Source: Leeuwenhoekiella polynyae
GTDB taxonomy: Bacteria; Bacteroidota; Bacteroidia; Flavobacteriales; Flavobacteriaceae
Direction: 5' to 3' (one strand)
Length of the DNA stretch: 64,000 bases
NCBI RefSeq assembly: GCF_042683665.1
Contig: NZ_JBHUOO010000005.1
Each line of letters starts with the position of its first letter. The stretch's first letter is position 1. Positions 8,505 to 17,000 of this stretch are shown piece by piece. Made by a program: the position numbers and the translations under genes. The notes beneath the pieces were generated by a model. The model ran no database searches. It was not told the DNA's origin and saw only the letters and a list, made by a program, of their open reading frames with translations.

Positions 8505-9812
8505 ATGTTTTTAGCAGCAAGTACAGGAGGAGTTATAGCCGCAACTGTAGTAGCGTTTTTAGTACTAACCCTTGTGTTAGTAGGATTACTACTTTTTGCA
8601 AAAGAAAAATTATCTCCGTCAGGTCCGGTAAAAATTACCATCAATGGCGAAAAAGAAATCGAAGTTGATTCTGGTAGTTCACTACTCTCAACTTTAGGAG
8701 GCAAAAAAGTATTCTTACCATCTGCTTGTGGTGGTGGTGGTACGTGTATTCAATGTGAGTGTCACGTAATGTCTGGTGGTGGCGAAGCGCTTCCTACTGA
8801 AACGCCACACTTTACGCGAAAAGAATTAGCAGCTGGTGCTCGTTTAGCTTGTCAGGTTAAAGTAAAGCAAGACATGAACATCCAGATTCCTGAAGAGGTA
8901 TTTGGTATTAAAAAATGGGAAGCAACTGTTGTACGTAACTATAACGTAGCATCTTTTATTAAAGAATTCGTAGTTGAGATTCCTGAAGATATGGATTACA
9001 AAGCGGGTGGTTACATTCAGATAGAAATACCTGAAACTACTGTTAAGTTTTCTGATATGGACATTACTGCGCATCCTGATGAGCATGAGACTCCAGATAA
9101 GTTTCAAGAGGAATGGGAGAAGTTTAAGCTTTGGCCACTTGTAATGAAGAACACTGAAACTGTAGAGCGTGCCTACTCAATGGCTTCTTATCCTGCAGAA
9201 GGAAGAGAGATTATGTTGAACGTGCGTATTGCAACTCCACCTTTTGATCGTGCTAAAGGCGGTTGGATGGATGTAAATCCTGGTATTGCTTCTTCTTATA
9301 TTTTCAGTAGAAAGAAAGGTGATAAAGTAACAATTTCTGGTCCTTATGGGGAATTCTTTATTAACGAGTCTGAGTCAGAAATGCTTTATGTAGGTGGGGG
9401 GGCAGGTATGGCACCAATGCGTTCGCATTTGTACCACTTATTCAAAACCTTAAAGACAGGTCGTAAAGTTACTTATTGGTACGGTGGTCGTTCTAAGCGT
9501 GAATTGTTTTATTTAAAACACTTCCGTGACTTAGAAGAAGAATTTGAGAACTTTAAGTTTTACTTAGTTCTTTCTGAACCTTTAGAAGAAGATAACTGGA
9601 AAGTAAAAGAAGATATAAACAGTCCTGGTGATGGTTTCACAGGGTTTGTTCACAATGCTGTAATTGAGCAGTATTTAGAAAAACACGATGAGCCAGAAGA
9701 AATCGAATTGTATTTCTGTGGACCGCCTTTAATGAACAAAGCTGTTCAGAAAATGGGTGAGGATTTTGGTATTCCTGATGAGAACATCCGTTTTGATGAC
9801 TTTGGAGGATAA
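8505..9812 (+). CDS. nqrF: Na+-translocating NADH:quinone oxidoreductase subunit F (NADH dehydrogenase subunit)
   Basis: This 435-residue protein has an N-terminal membrane helix (about residues 7-28), a plant-type [2Fe-2S] ferredoxin domain (CGGGGTCIQCECHV, with the fourth Cys in GARLACQVKV), and a ferredoxin reductase domain. The FAD motif is RAYSMASYP. The NADH-side motifs are YVGGGAGMAPMRSH and YFCGPPLMNKAV, and the C-terminus is the usual IRFDDFGG. It oxidises NADH on the cytoplasmic side and feeds electrons into the pump. It ends the operon and is followed by a clear terminator. Confidence 0.97.
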   Translation: MFLAASTGGVIAATVVAFLVLTLVLVGLLLFAKEKLSPSGPVKITINGEKEIEVDSGSSLLSTLGGKKVFLPSACGGGGTCIQCECHVMSGGGEALPTETPHFTRKELAAGARLACQVKVKQDMNIQIPEEVFGIKKWEATVVRNYNVASFIKEFVVEIPEDMDYKAGGYIQIEIPETTVKFSDMDITAHPDEHETPDKFQEEWEKFKLWPLVMKNTETVERAYSMASYPAEGREIMLNVRIATPPFDRAKGGWMDVNPGIASSYIFSRKKGDKVTISGPYGEFFINESESEMLYVGGGAGMAPMRSHLYHLFKTLKTGRKVTYWYGGRSKRELFYLKHFRDLEEEFENFKFYLVLSEPLEEDNWKVKEDINSPGDGFTGFVHNAVIEQYLEKHDEPEEIELYFCGPPLMNKAVQKMGEDFGIPDENIRFDDFGG

Positions 9813-9831
9813 TCAAATTCTAATAAATTTT

Positions 9832-9865
9832 AAAAAAAGCTGTTACGAAAGTAGCAGCTTTTTTT
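9832..9865 (+). terminator. Rho-independent terminator after nqrF
   Basis: GCTGTTAC pairs with GTAGCAGC (one G-U pair) around a GAAA tetraloop. The stem is extended by an A-tract opposite a T-tract and ends in a run of seven T. It closes the nqrABCDEF transcript. Confidence 0.85.
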
Positions 9866-9886
9866 CTGCCCTAATTTCAGGCATAC

Positions 9887-9894
9887 TATCTTTG
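9887..9894 (+). promoter_or_regulatory. -7 promoter element directly before the small post-nqrF gene
   Basis: TATCTTTG exactly matches TAnnTTTG and ends only 4 nt before the ATG at 9899. Transcription from it would start at or within a few bases of the start codon, giving a leaderless or nearly leaderless mRNA. No convincing -33 element is seen. Confidence 0.55.
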
Positions 9895-9898
9895 CAAA

Positions 9899-10258
9899 AT
9901 GGTAGAATTATTAAGCGAACAAGAGCTTCATAACCTTGCGATGAATATCGTAGGTAAAGATCTTGAAGAACAAGGGTTTGAATTTTTAGGAGTTAATTCA
10001 GAATTGAAACGTAACCCACAATTTGTAGCTCTACGAGATAAGAAGCTTCATTTTGTAATAGTACGAGTTAAGAAGTATCCTGAAAATGTTTCTGAATACA
10101 ACCCTGTTTTTATGCAGAAAATAAAAGAACATGCTGCCAAGTTTAATGCCAGAACATTTTACGCGGGAGTAGGCTTAGGTAGCGCTTCGGATTATGGCAA
10201 ACCCGTTGAAAAAGGAAATGAGTATACGGTAATATATAACGGACTTCAAGAGATTTGA
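9899..10258 (+). CDS. Small conserved Bacteroidetes protein between nqrF and apbE (often labelled 'NqrF')
   Basis: This 119-residue soluble protein has no signal peptide, membrane helix, ferredoxin cysteines or flavin motif. Related flavobacterial proteins carry the name Na+-translocating NADH-quinone reductase subunit F, but the true NqrF is the gene just upstream and nothing in this sequence resembles it. The label probably reflects position only. Visible conserved-looking blocks are ELHNLAMNIVGKDLEEQGFEF, KLHFVIVRVKKYPENVSEYN and FYAGVGLGSAS. It has its own promoter element after the nqr terminator and ends 3 nt before apbE. A role in assembly or maturation of Nqr is an inference from context only. 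Confidence 0.7.
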   Translation: MVELLSEQELHNLAMNIVGKDLEEQGFEFLGVNSELKRNPQFVALRDKKLHFVIVRVKKYPENVSEYNPVFMQKIKEHAAKFNARTFYAGVGLGSASDYGKPVEKGNEYTVIYNGLQEI

Positions 10259-10261
10259 CAT

Positions 10262-11275
10262 ATGCGATTTATTTATAGTTTTATTGTTTTTACATTAATG
10301 GCAAGTTGCAAGCCAGATCCCAAGTTGGTTGTGCTCTCTGGTCAGGCATTAGGAACTGGGTATCAGGTTCAGTTTTATAGTGCAGAGCGTTTTGAAGTAG
10401 CCAAACAGTTTGATTCAACACTTGCTGTTATTAATAAATCGATGAGCACCTATCAAACAGATTCAGATATTTCCCGTATAAATGCCGGAGATACTTCTGT
10501 GGTTGTGGATGCAATGTTTAAAGAAGTTTTAGAGCTGTCTAAAAAGGTGTATAAAGCCACTGACGGAGTCTATGATCCTACAGTAGGTATTTTGGTGAAC
10601 GCGTATGGTTTCGGTCCAGAAAAGCGCTTGAATCAACTTGATTCAGTAACCTTAGATTCTTTAAAACAATATGTTGGTTTGAATAAGATCAGGATTACTT
10701 CCGAGGGGAAAATTCAGAAAGATAATAAGTCGGTTTATCTCGATTTCAACAGTATAGCAAAAGGCTATTGTATAGATCGTATAGGTAAAATGCTCGAGGC
10801 TAATGGTGTCGAAAATTATTTGATTGAATTGGGAGGCGAACTTCTTGCGCGAGGTCAAAACCTAGATAAACAACAAGAATGGCGTGTAGGTATTGAAAAC
10901 ATAAATGCACCGGTTACAGACCGTGATTATACTGAAGCCGTTTCACTGCACAATAAAGGGATGGCAGGTTCTGGTAATTACCGGAAATTTAGAATAGATT
11001 CTATTACTGGTCAACGATTTGTACACACTGTAAATCCTATTACCGGCCTTGCGGAAAAAAGTGATGTTCTTAGCGCAACAGTGATTGCTAATTCTTGTGC
11101 AGAAGCAGATGCTTTTGCTACTGCTTTTATGGCATTGGGTTTTGAAAAATCTAAAGCAGTTTTATATAAAACAAGCGGAGTAGATGCTTATCTAATGTAC
11201 ACGAGAACAGCAGAAGATAGCATTAAAATCTATATGTCAGATTCTTTTAAAGATTATTTAGTGCCTGTCAATTAA
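10262..11275 (+). CDS. apbE: FAD:protein FMN transferase (lipoprotein)
   Basis: This 337-residue ApbE-family protein has a lipoprotein signal (MRFIYSFIVFTLMASC, lipidated Cys at residue 16). Family motifs are LGTGYQVQFYS, NKSMSTYQTDSDISRIN, the segment VYDPTVGILVNAYGFG, KSVYLDFNSIAKGYCIDRI, ENYLIELGGELLARG and the C-terminal NSCAEADAFATAFMALG. ApbE transfers FMN from FAD onto threonine in proteins such as NqrB and NqrC, so it is the expected maturation enzyme for the operon upstream. Its 3' end overlaps the convergent T9SS cargo gene by 8 nt. Confidence 0.93.
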   Translation: MRFIYSFIVFTLMASCKPDPKLVVLSGQALGTGYQVQFYSAERFEVAKQFDSTLAVINKSMSTYQTDSDISRINAGDTSVVVDAMFKEVLELSKKVYKATDGVYDPTVGILVNAYGFGPEKRLNQLDSVTLDSLKQYVGLNKIRITSEGKIQKDNKSVYLDFNSIAKGYCIDRIGKMLEANGVENYLIELGGELLARGQNLDKQQEWRVGIENINAPVTDRDYTEAVSLHNKGMAGSGNYRKFRIDSITGQRFVHTVNPITGLAEKSDVLSATVIANSCAEADAFATAFMALGFEKSKAVLYKTSGVDAYLMYTRTAEDSIKIYMSDSFKDYLVPVN

Positions 11276-13367
11276 TCAGACTAAAATGACCTGTAACGCG
11301 CTCGCCTTCGAGTAAAATTAGTTCAAACCAATAGTCGTCTGGTTTTAAAAGGGTACCTAAATAAGTGCCATCCCATCCGTTACTATTAGCGCCCAATTCT
11401 TTCAATAATTTACCGTAACGATTATAGACTCTTATGACTGCCCCGGGGTATTCATCCAGACCTATTAACTGCCACGTATCGTGATAACCATCACCGTTGG
11501 GAGTAAAATACCTTGGATAGTCTAGAATTAAAAAAGGCTCTGAAATGGTAGTGGCGCAGCCTTGTGTGTCTTTTACAGCAATAGTATGATACCCTCTGGA
11601 TAAACCGGTAAAAGTTGTGTTTGTTGTATACGGTCCTCCGTCAATAGCAAACTCATAGGCGCCAGTTCCGGTAACTGTAATAGTAGCTTCGTTTCTGGGG
11701 TAGTTTAGTCCGGTAATTTCAATACCGGTAATCGTTGCAGCTTCAGAAGATCGTACTTCTGTAGTTTTTGTGTTTGAACAACCAAAGCTGTTATAGGCTG
11801 TTACGCTATAGGTTCCTGTTTGTGTAATTTCAATCTCATTTAATGTAGAGCCACTTTCCCCGGTACTCCACTCATAAAAATCAAAACCGCTATCAATGCT
11901 TAAGATTTTTGGATTGGGCGCATCAATACATAAATATTGAATTTCTTCAAATGTATAATCTGGAGACTCTACAACTTGAACTTCAAAAGATTCATCAGCA
12001 AAACAACCCGTAATACTATTAATGCTTCTTAAGAATACAGTTTTAGAAATAGCTTCTGTATCCCAGAGTAAAGGCAAGCGATTGGCATCATTATTTCGGT
12101 CAGCGTCTGTTTCGTAGAAGTACGTGTCAAAATCTTCAGGATTTAATCCATCTAAAGCTTCTTCTTCAATATTAGAAAGATCGAAAGTAAGCATCATATT
12201 ATCATCCCGGCAATAGATAAGTTGTGCCGGCTGCACCAGAGCCGGACTGTTTTGATAGCTGATGTCAAATTCATCAAAAATAAAACAGTTGGTAGCAGTG
12301 TTTCTCACGAAAAAGTGAACAGTAGTTCCACTTAGCGGTACGTTAATATCCTGTATTGGGTTTTGATTCATTAGAGCCTCGATGGCAGATCTATAATAAG
12401 AGATGACCAGATTAGATGAAGTGTTAATAATACCTTCGTTGAGAGCTATTAGATCATAATTAACGATACCTGTGGCATTGCAGATATACAAGTCGTTGGG
12501 ATTGTTGTAGGAAGGAAGCGGATTGACAATGAGATCAAACAAAGTTATTTCAGTACAAGGCCCAATTACACTTGAAACACGTGCGTAGATCCTTTGGCTG
12601 TTTACTTTTGTATTTGTGTAGGTTGTTGCGGGTATAGAATTTTGATTTAAGTTGGCGTCATTTAAAGTTTCGTGAAAGCTCACTCGTGAGTTAGGAAAGT
12701 TTCTGGTAATTGCTGAAGCTTGACTTAATAGATTAAAACGAGCAAAGCCATCTTCAGTACCATCATCGTCACAGGTTTCGAGATTCTGTGGTGTGTTAAA
12801 GTCTGGGCTTTGAGGTAGAACTGCTGTTCCATTCAAATTGATTTGAAATCCTGAAGCTCCGTGAGCTCTATCTAATAAAATATAGTATGTTTCTCCGGCT
12901 TGTGTGTCAAGTTCTTTTAAGTAACCATTGCCATTTGGACCGGGACCTTCAGATAAATCGGCTTCAGTGGCATTTAAACCCGTATTGGCACTAACTCCTG
13001 CTGCGAGTGGATTGGTGCTGCTGCATCTTATAGACATATCTAAATTAGCGCAATCACTTACAGGTCCATAAACTGCGAAATCGTAATCATCGGTTCCATT
13101 GTCTGGTATGACGTCAAAACCTAAAGTTCCTCCTTGATCAATTTCTACCCTAAACCAAACTGTTTGATTATTGAAGCTGTAACAAGGAGGTGCAAAATTA
13201 CCTGGCAAACTGAATTCGTCAAAACCTACTCCTTGTGGTTCAATTCCAACGGGTGTATTTCCGCAAAGTAAAATAGCATCAGTACAATCATTTGCTTGGC
13301 TAAAAATCCAATTACTGAACGTTAAAAATGCAATAAGGATTAAGTAGCTTTTTTTCATAAAGATCAT
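11268..13367 (-). CDS. T9SS type B sorting domain (gliding motility-associated C-terminal) secreted protein
   Basis: This 699-residue protein has an N-terminal signal peptide ending in WIFSQ. The C-terminal ~85 residues form a CHU_C/type B sorting domain: YPRYFTPNGDGYHDTWQLIG, then AVIRVYNRYGKLLKEL and NGWDGTYLG, with a terminal HFSLIN. This domain directs export by the type IX system. The middle holds an N-terminal domain with several cysteines (CTDAILLCGNTP, CYSFNNQTVWFRV) and repeated PKD/Ig-like segments such as FARFNLLSQASAITRN. The substrate or adhesion function is unknown. The first ATG overlaps the stop of the upstream methyltransferase (ATGA). A second ATG nine bases in (13358) starts the classic MKKSYL signal peptide and is equally possible. 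Confidence 0.88.
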   Translation of the reverse strand: MIFMKKSYLILIAFLTFSNWIFSQANDCTDAILLCGNTPVGIEPQGVGFDEFSLPGNFAPPCYSFNNQTVWFRVEIDQGGTLGFDVIPDNGTDDYDFAVYGPVSDCANLDMSIRCSSTNPLAAGVSANTGLNATEADLSEGPGPNGNGYLKELDTQAGETYYILLDRAHGASGFQINLNGTAVLPQSPDFNTPQNLETCDDDGTEDGFARFNLLSQASAITRNFPNSRVSFHETLNDANLNQNSIPATTYTNTKVNSQRIYARVSSVIGPCTEITLFDLIVNPLPSYNNPNDLYICNATGIVNYDLIALNEGIINTSSNLVISYYRSAIEALMNQNPIQDINVPLSGTTVHFFVRNTATNCFIFDEFDISYQNSPALVQPAQLIYCRDDNMMLTFDLSNIEEEALDGLNPEDFDTYFYETDADRNNDANRLPLLWDTEAISKTVFLRSINSITGCFADESFEVQVVESPDYTFEEIQYLCIDAPNPKILSIDSGFDFYEWSTGESGSTLNEIEITQTGTYSVTAYNSFGCSNTKTTEVRSSEAATITGIEITGLNYPRNEATITVTGTGAYEFAIDGGPYTTNTTFTGLSRGYHTIAVKDTQGCATTISEPFLILDYPRYFTPNGDGYHDTWQLIGLDEYPGAVIRVYNRYGKLLKELGANSNGWDGTYLGTLLKPDDYWFELILLEGERVTGHFSLIN

Positions 13368-14131
13368 TTATAACACACCGGAAGAATCTCATCTTTTGCC
13401 AGTCTGTACCTGTCAATTTCTGAAGCAGAAAGTTTTTTAGTATAATCAACTTCTTCAACCTTAAAACCTATACTGCGTAATTTATCAAAATAATCTCTTC
13501 CATAAACACGTACGTGGTCGTATTGACCAAAAATTGCTGCGCGTTCTTTTGGGTCTGTAATCGTGTCATCTGCAAAAGTTGTTGCTCGTGACATTTCTTG
13601 TGGAATTTGCAAAACAGCCATTCCACCTGGTTTTAAAACCCTATAGAGTTCTTGCATCGCTTTAGTATCGTCTGATATGTGTTCTAAAACGTGATTGCAT
13701 AAAATGACATCATAAGTATTGTCATCAAAAGGCAGATCGCAAATATCTGCTTTTACATCAGCCAGAGGCGAAAACAGATCGGTAGTCGTATAATCCAGGT
13801 TTTTCAGATTTCTAAAAAGTTTGTAAAATGCTTGTTCCGGAGCAAAATGTAGCACTTTTGCAGGTATCGAAAAAAAGTCGGTTTCCTTTTTTAAAAAAAG
13901 CCAAAGTAACCGGTGACGTTCTAAAGATAGGGTAGAAGGGGAAAGTACATTTTCGCGCGGACTCCCATAACCATAAGGCAAGAATTTACGAAAGGTTTTA
14001 CCATCAATAGGATCTTCGTAACAATCACCTTTTAAGCTAAATGCTAAAAAAGGTCGTGCCACATAACTTAAACGGATCAATAAAGGTCTGGGAACGAGAT
14101 TTAAAATTCGTTTAAAAAGACTTGCAATCAT
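13364..14131 (-). CDS. Class I SAM-dependent methyltransferase
   Basis: This 255-residue protein has a Methyltransf_11 type core. The motif I region is degenerate (VLHFAPEQAFYKLFRN), followed by YTTTDLFSPLADVKADICDLPF, NTYDVILCNHVLEHISDD (motif IV region) and ELYRVLKPGGMAVLQIPQ (post-motif). The substrate cannot be read from the sequence. Its ATG overlaps the stop of the HNH/NUMOD4 gene by 4 nt and its stop overlaps the next start, so the three genes look translationally coupled. Confidence 0.82.
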   Translation of the reverse strand: MIASLFKRILNLVPRPLLIRLSYVARPFLAFSLKGDCYEDPIDGKTFRKFLPYGYGSPRENVLSPSTLSLERHRLLWLFLKKETDFFSIPAKVLHFAPEQAFYKLFRNLKNLDYTTTDLFSPLADVKADICDLPFDDNTYDVILCNHVLEHISDDTKAMQELYRVLKPGGMAVLQIPQEMSRATTFADDTITDPKERAAIFGQYDHVRVYGRDYFDKLRSIGFKVEEVDYTKKLSASEIDRYRLAKDEILPVCYK

Positions 14132-14667
14132 ACTTTTAGGTCACCCCAATTTTCACCGGTTTTTATACGGTGCAATTGCATTTCTGAAATACCAAATTGC
14201 TTAGCTAAAACTTTTAGACGAGTACGCCTATTAGGATCAAGTAGTTTTTTCTTGAGAACTTTTGCTTCGGCATAAGAGAGTTTAGTATAATGACGCTCTC
14301 CAGAAGTACGCCTTTTTATATCTAACGGACTGGTTTTTTGATGCGCATAACGCTCTTTATGTGTTGCCCATTTTAGATTAGCTACCCGGTTATCTGTTTT
14401 ATCATGATTGAGGTGTAAAACAGCTTTTTCGTTTTCACCGGGCGTTAAGAATGCTTTTGCTAAAAGTTTATGCAGATAAAAATTACGTCGCTTTCCGTTT
14501 GCTAGTTTTACGTTCACAGTAACATAACCATTAATGTGACCGCCTTTAATCAAATTCCCTTTAGGGTCTTTGCTATAGCTACGTACTCTTCCGTAGTTGG
14601 AAAGCCCTATTTTATAATCTTCCTCCCAGTTTGCTTCACTGTAGTCTATCCAAGTTTCTAACTGCAT
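14128..14667 (-). CDS. NUMOD4/HNH homing-endonuclease-like protein
   Basis: This 179-residue protein has three parts. Residues 2-31 resemble NUMOD4 (WEEDYKIGLSNYGRVRSYS). Residues 60-110 resemble an HNH_3 domain: YLHKLLAKAFL with His66, then VLHLNHDKTDNRVANLKWAT with His88 and Asn93. Residues 128-175 form a helix-turn-helix of the kind seen in homing and phage HNH nucleases (LSYAEAKVLKK, VLAKQFGISEMQLHRIKTGENW). Such proteins are usually mobile and intron- or phage-borne, but no intron or intein is seen around it. It overlaps the downstream methyltransferase by 4 nt and starts 21 nt from map. Nuclease activity is inferred only. Confidence 0.78.
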   Translation of the reverse strand: MQLETWIDYSEANWEEDYKIGLSNYGRVRSYSKDPKGNLIKGGHINGYVTVNVKLANGKRRNFYLHKLLAKAFLTPGENEKAVLHLNHDKTDNRVANLKWATHKERYAHQKTSPLDIKRRTSGERHYTKLSYAEAKVLKKKLLDPNRRTRLKVLAKQFGISEMQLHRIKTGENWGDLKV

Positions 14668-14688
14668 GGCACTTGGTGGTATTTTTGG

Positions 14689-15507
14689 TTAGTTGGTAAT
14701 TGGTTGTGCTCTAAAAGCGTCTTCTTCATCACTGGTGACGCCTAAGGCATCATAAATATACTTAAAAGTTGAAAGAAGCTCAGGTTTTCCGTCAACTAAA
14801 GCAACATCGTGTTCAAAATGAGCACTAGGTTCATTATCACGGGTTGTAATTGTCCATCCGTCACGATGCTGTTTGATGCGATGCGTACCACGATTTACCA
14901 TAGGTTCTATTGCTACAACCATCCCTTCAATAAATTTCTTTCCACGACCGCGTCTTCCGTAGTTAGGCATTTCAGGATCTTCGTGCATTGTAGCTCCTAC
15001 ACCGTGACCTACTAATTCGCGTACGATACCATAACCGTGATCTTCACAATATTTTTGTATTGCATATCCCACGTCACCTACGCGGTTACCAAATTTAAAT
15101 TCAGCGATACCTTTGTACAATGATTCTTTAGTGATCTGGAGTAATTTTTTGGTTTCCGGTTCTACCTCACCTACTTCAAAAGTATAGGCGTGATCTCCGT
15201 AAAAGCCATTTTTTAAAGCACCACAATCTATAGAAATAATGTCACCATCTTCTAATGGATTGTTATTAGGAATCCCGTGAACGACCTGCTCATTAGGACT
15301 CATACACAATGTGTTTGGGAAATCATATAAACCCAAAAATCCTGGTATAGCACCGTGATCACGTATACAAGTTTCTGCGATTTTATCAAGTTCAAGTGTG
15401 GTTACACCGGGTTTAACTTCTGCTGCTAGTGCACCAAGGGTTTTAGAAACAATAATGGCACTCTCGCGCATCAATTCTATCTCTTCCCTTGTTTTAACTA
15501 TAATCAT
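14689..15507 (-). CDS. map: Methionine aminopeptidase, type I
   Basis: This 272-residue protein removes the initiator methionine from new proteins. The five metal ligands of the pita-bread fold are visible: Asp in DIISIDCGAL, Asp in NGFYGDHAYTF, His in VGHGVGATMHEDP, Glu in VVAIEPMVN and Glu in AHFEHDVALV. The N-terminus (IIVKTREEIELMRESAIIVS) is of the short type I form. It is the first gene of the minus-strand run that continues into the HNH protein, the methyltransferase and the T9SS cargo protein. A -7 element TACCTTTG lies 20 nt upstream. Confidence 0.96.
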   Translation of the reverse strand: MIIVKTREEIELMRESAIIVSKTLGALAAEVKPGVTTLELDKIAETCIRDHGAIPGFLGLYDFPNTLCMSPNEQVVHGIPNNNPLEDGDIISIDCGALKNGFYGDHAYTFEVGEVEPETKKLLQITKESLYKGIAEFKFGNRVGDVGYAIQKYCEDHGYGIVRELVGHGVGATMHEDPEMPNYGRRGRGKKFIEGMVVAIEPMVNRGTHRIKQHRDGWTITTRDNEPSAHFEHDVALVDGKPELLSTFKYIYDALGVTSDEEDAFRAQPITN

Positions 15508-15526
15508 GTCTCTTTTTTAGGAGGCA

Positions 15527-15534
15527 CAAAGGTA
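15527..15534 (-). promoter_or_regulatory. -7 promoter element of map
   Basis: TACCTTTG on the minus strand matches TAnnTTTG and lies 19 nt before the map ATG. A good -33 element is not evident. Confidence 0.5.
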
Positions 15535-15593
15535 CAAAGTTTAGCTTATTAGATGGCTTTTAAATAGAAACTAAAACAGCATTAAATAGCACT

Positions 15594-17000
15594 TTAAAGA
15601 CTATCAGGATTGTTTGCAATGGTTTTAAAGAGTTTAGCCTTTGCTTTGTAAAATTTATTAGTGATTTCAATCTGTTTTAATTGAGAATCTATGAGTTTTA
15701 ATTCTCGCGAGTTTATGAGGAAGATTGAACTTTCACCTACTTGATATTTACGCTCTTCTGCAGTTAACATCGCATCATAATTAATTACTAATTCAGACAC
15801 TAAATCATTTTGTTCTTCAAGGGTATTAAGTTCTGTGTTAACAGCTAAAATCTTATTCTTAAGTTGTAAGCGGGTATTGGTTAACTCGTATTCTGTGTCT
15901 CTCAATTTCAATTGAGCTAGTTTTAAATCACCGCGCTCTTTTCGAAGAAATAAGGGCATTTTAAAACGTAAACCGGCTTTATAATTTTGTGTATAAAATG
16001 TGTTGAGATCATCGGGCTCTGAAGTGATAAAATTATAGTTGACATCAATTACAGGTAAAAGCTTATTGCCTTTAAATTGTTTATCGATTTCTAAGCCTTG
16101 CACTTTATAAGAAAGCGAGCGCATTTTAGGATGTTCTTCAACTTCAAAATTTGCAAGATCAAAACCTGTGATGTTTAAGGTTTCATCAATTACAAAATCT
16201 AAATCTCTCTGCGGAAAAACTCCCGGCTGTAATTCAACAGGGATATTATTTCCCACCCATAAAAAATTAGAAAGTTCAAGTTTTTTTTGAATGAACTCCA
16301 GCTGAACTTCTTTCAGGCTCAACTCTCTGCTTTGTACACTTATTTTAGCTTCAGTGGTATCAATTAACGGAATGTCTCCGGCAAGCGCGCTGGTTTTAAT
16401 TCCTTTAAATCTGATTATCGTATTCTCAAGAAATCGTTCATAAAGCCTTACTTTTTTATAAGCCTGAAGCCATTCAAAATACGCGACTGATGCATCATAA
16501 AGAATGGTGTTCACTGCGATATCGAGATCTGCTTTAGTTTGCTCCCGGTATAATTTGGCTTGTTTAAGGGTAGCCATACGTTCATTAATCCATAAGCCCT
16601 GACCTAAAGATGCCGAGATTCCCGCAGTGTAAAGACCATTTTCTGGTACTGTCTTCTGCGGATTTAAATAGTAACCATCATTTTGCTCAAACTGTGCTTT
16701 AAGATCAATACCATACCAAGTGGGGATTTTAAAAGTAGCATTAAGCAGATTGTAATACTCGGTCTCTTTAAAAACTTTCTGATCAAAATCAACTTCAACT
16801 TTAGGATCAAAACCACCGCGAGCCTTTAATAATTTTGCTTCACCGGTTTCACCTATGAGTTGCGCCTGTTTTGCTACCGGATGGTTTTGCTTTACCAGGC
16901 TCATATATTCTTTAAAGCTTAGTATTTGCAATTCATCTTCCTGAGCAAAAAGGCTAAAACAACCTGTCAAAAATAAAAGTAAAACTAGCGTGTTTTTCAT
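15594..17000 (-). CDS. TolC family outer membrane efflux protein
   Basis: This 468-residue protein has a signal peptide (MKNTLVLLLFLTGCFSLFAQ) and the long amphipathic helices of the TolC/OEP family, for example around KAQLIGETGEAKLLKARGGF and the C-terminal LINYDAMLTAEERKYQVGES followed by SIFLINSRELKLIDSQLKQI. TolC proteins form trimeric outer-membrane ducts. It is the last gene of a minus-strand cluster. Its start overlaps the stop of the HlyD gene by 4 nt, so it is the likely outer component of the export machine encoded upstream. Confidence 0.88.
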   Translation of the reverse strand: MKNTLVLLLFLTGCFSLFAQEDELQILSFKEYMSLVKQNHPVAKQAQLIGETGEAKLLKARGGFDPKVEVDFDQKVFKETEYYNLLNATFKIPTWYGIDLKAQFEQNDGYYLNPQKTVPENGLYTAGISASLGQGLWINERMATLKQAKLYREQTKADLDIAVNTILYDASVAYFEWLQAYKKVRLYERFLENTIIRFKGIKTSALAGDIPLIDTTEAKISVQSRELSLKEVQLEFIQKKLELSNFLWVGNNIPVELQPGVFPQRDLDFVIDETLNITGFDLANFEVEEHPKMRSLSYKVQGLEIDKQFKGNKLLPVIDVNYNFITSEPDDLNTFYTQNYKAGLRFKMPLFLRKERGDLKLAQLKLRDTEYELTNTRLQLKNKILAVNTELNTLEEQNDLVSELVINYDAMLTAEERKYQVGESSIFLINSRELKLIDSQLKQIEITNKFYKAKAKLFKTIANNPDSL

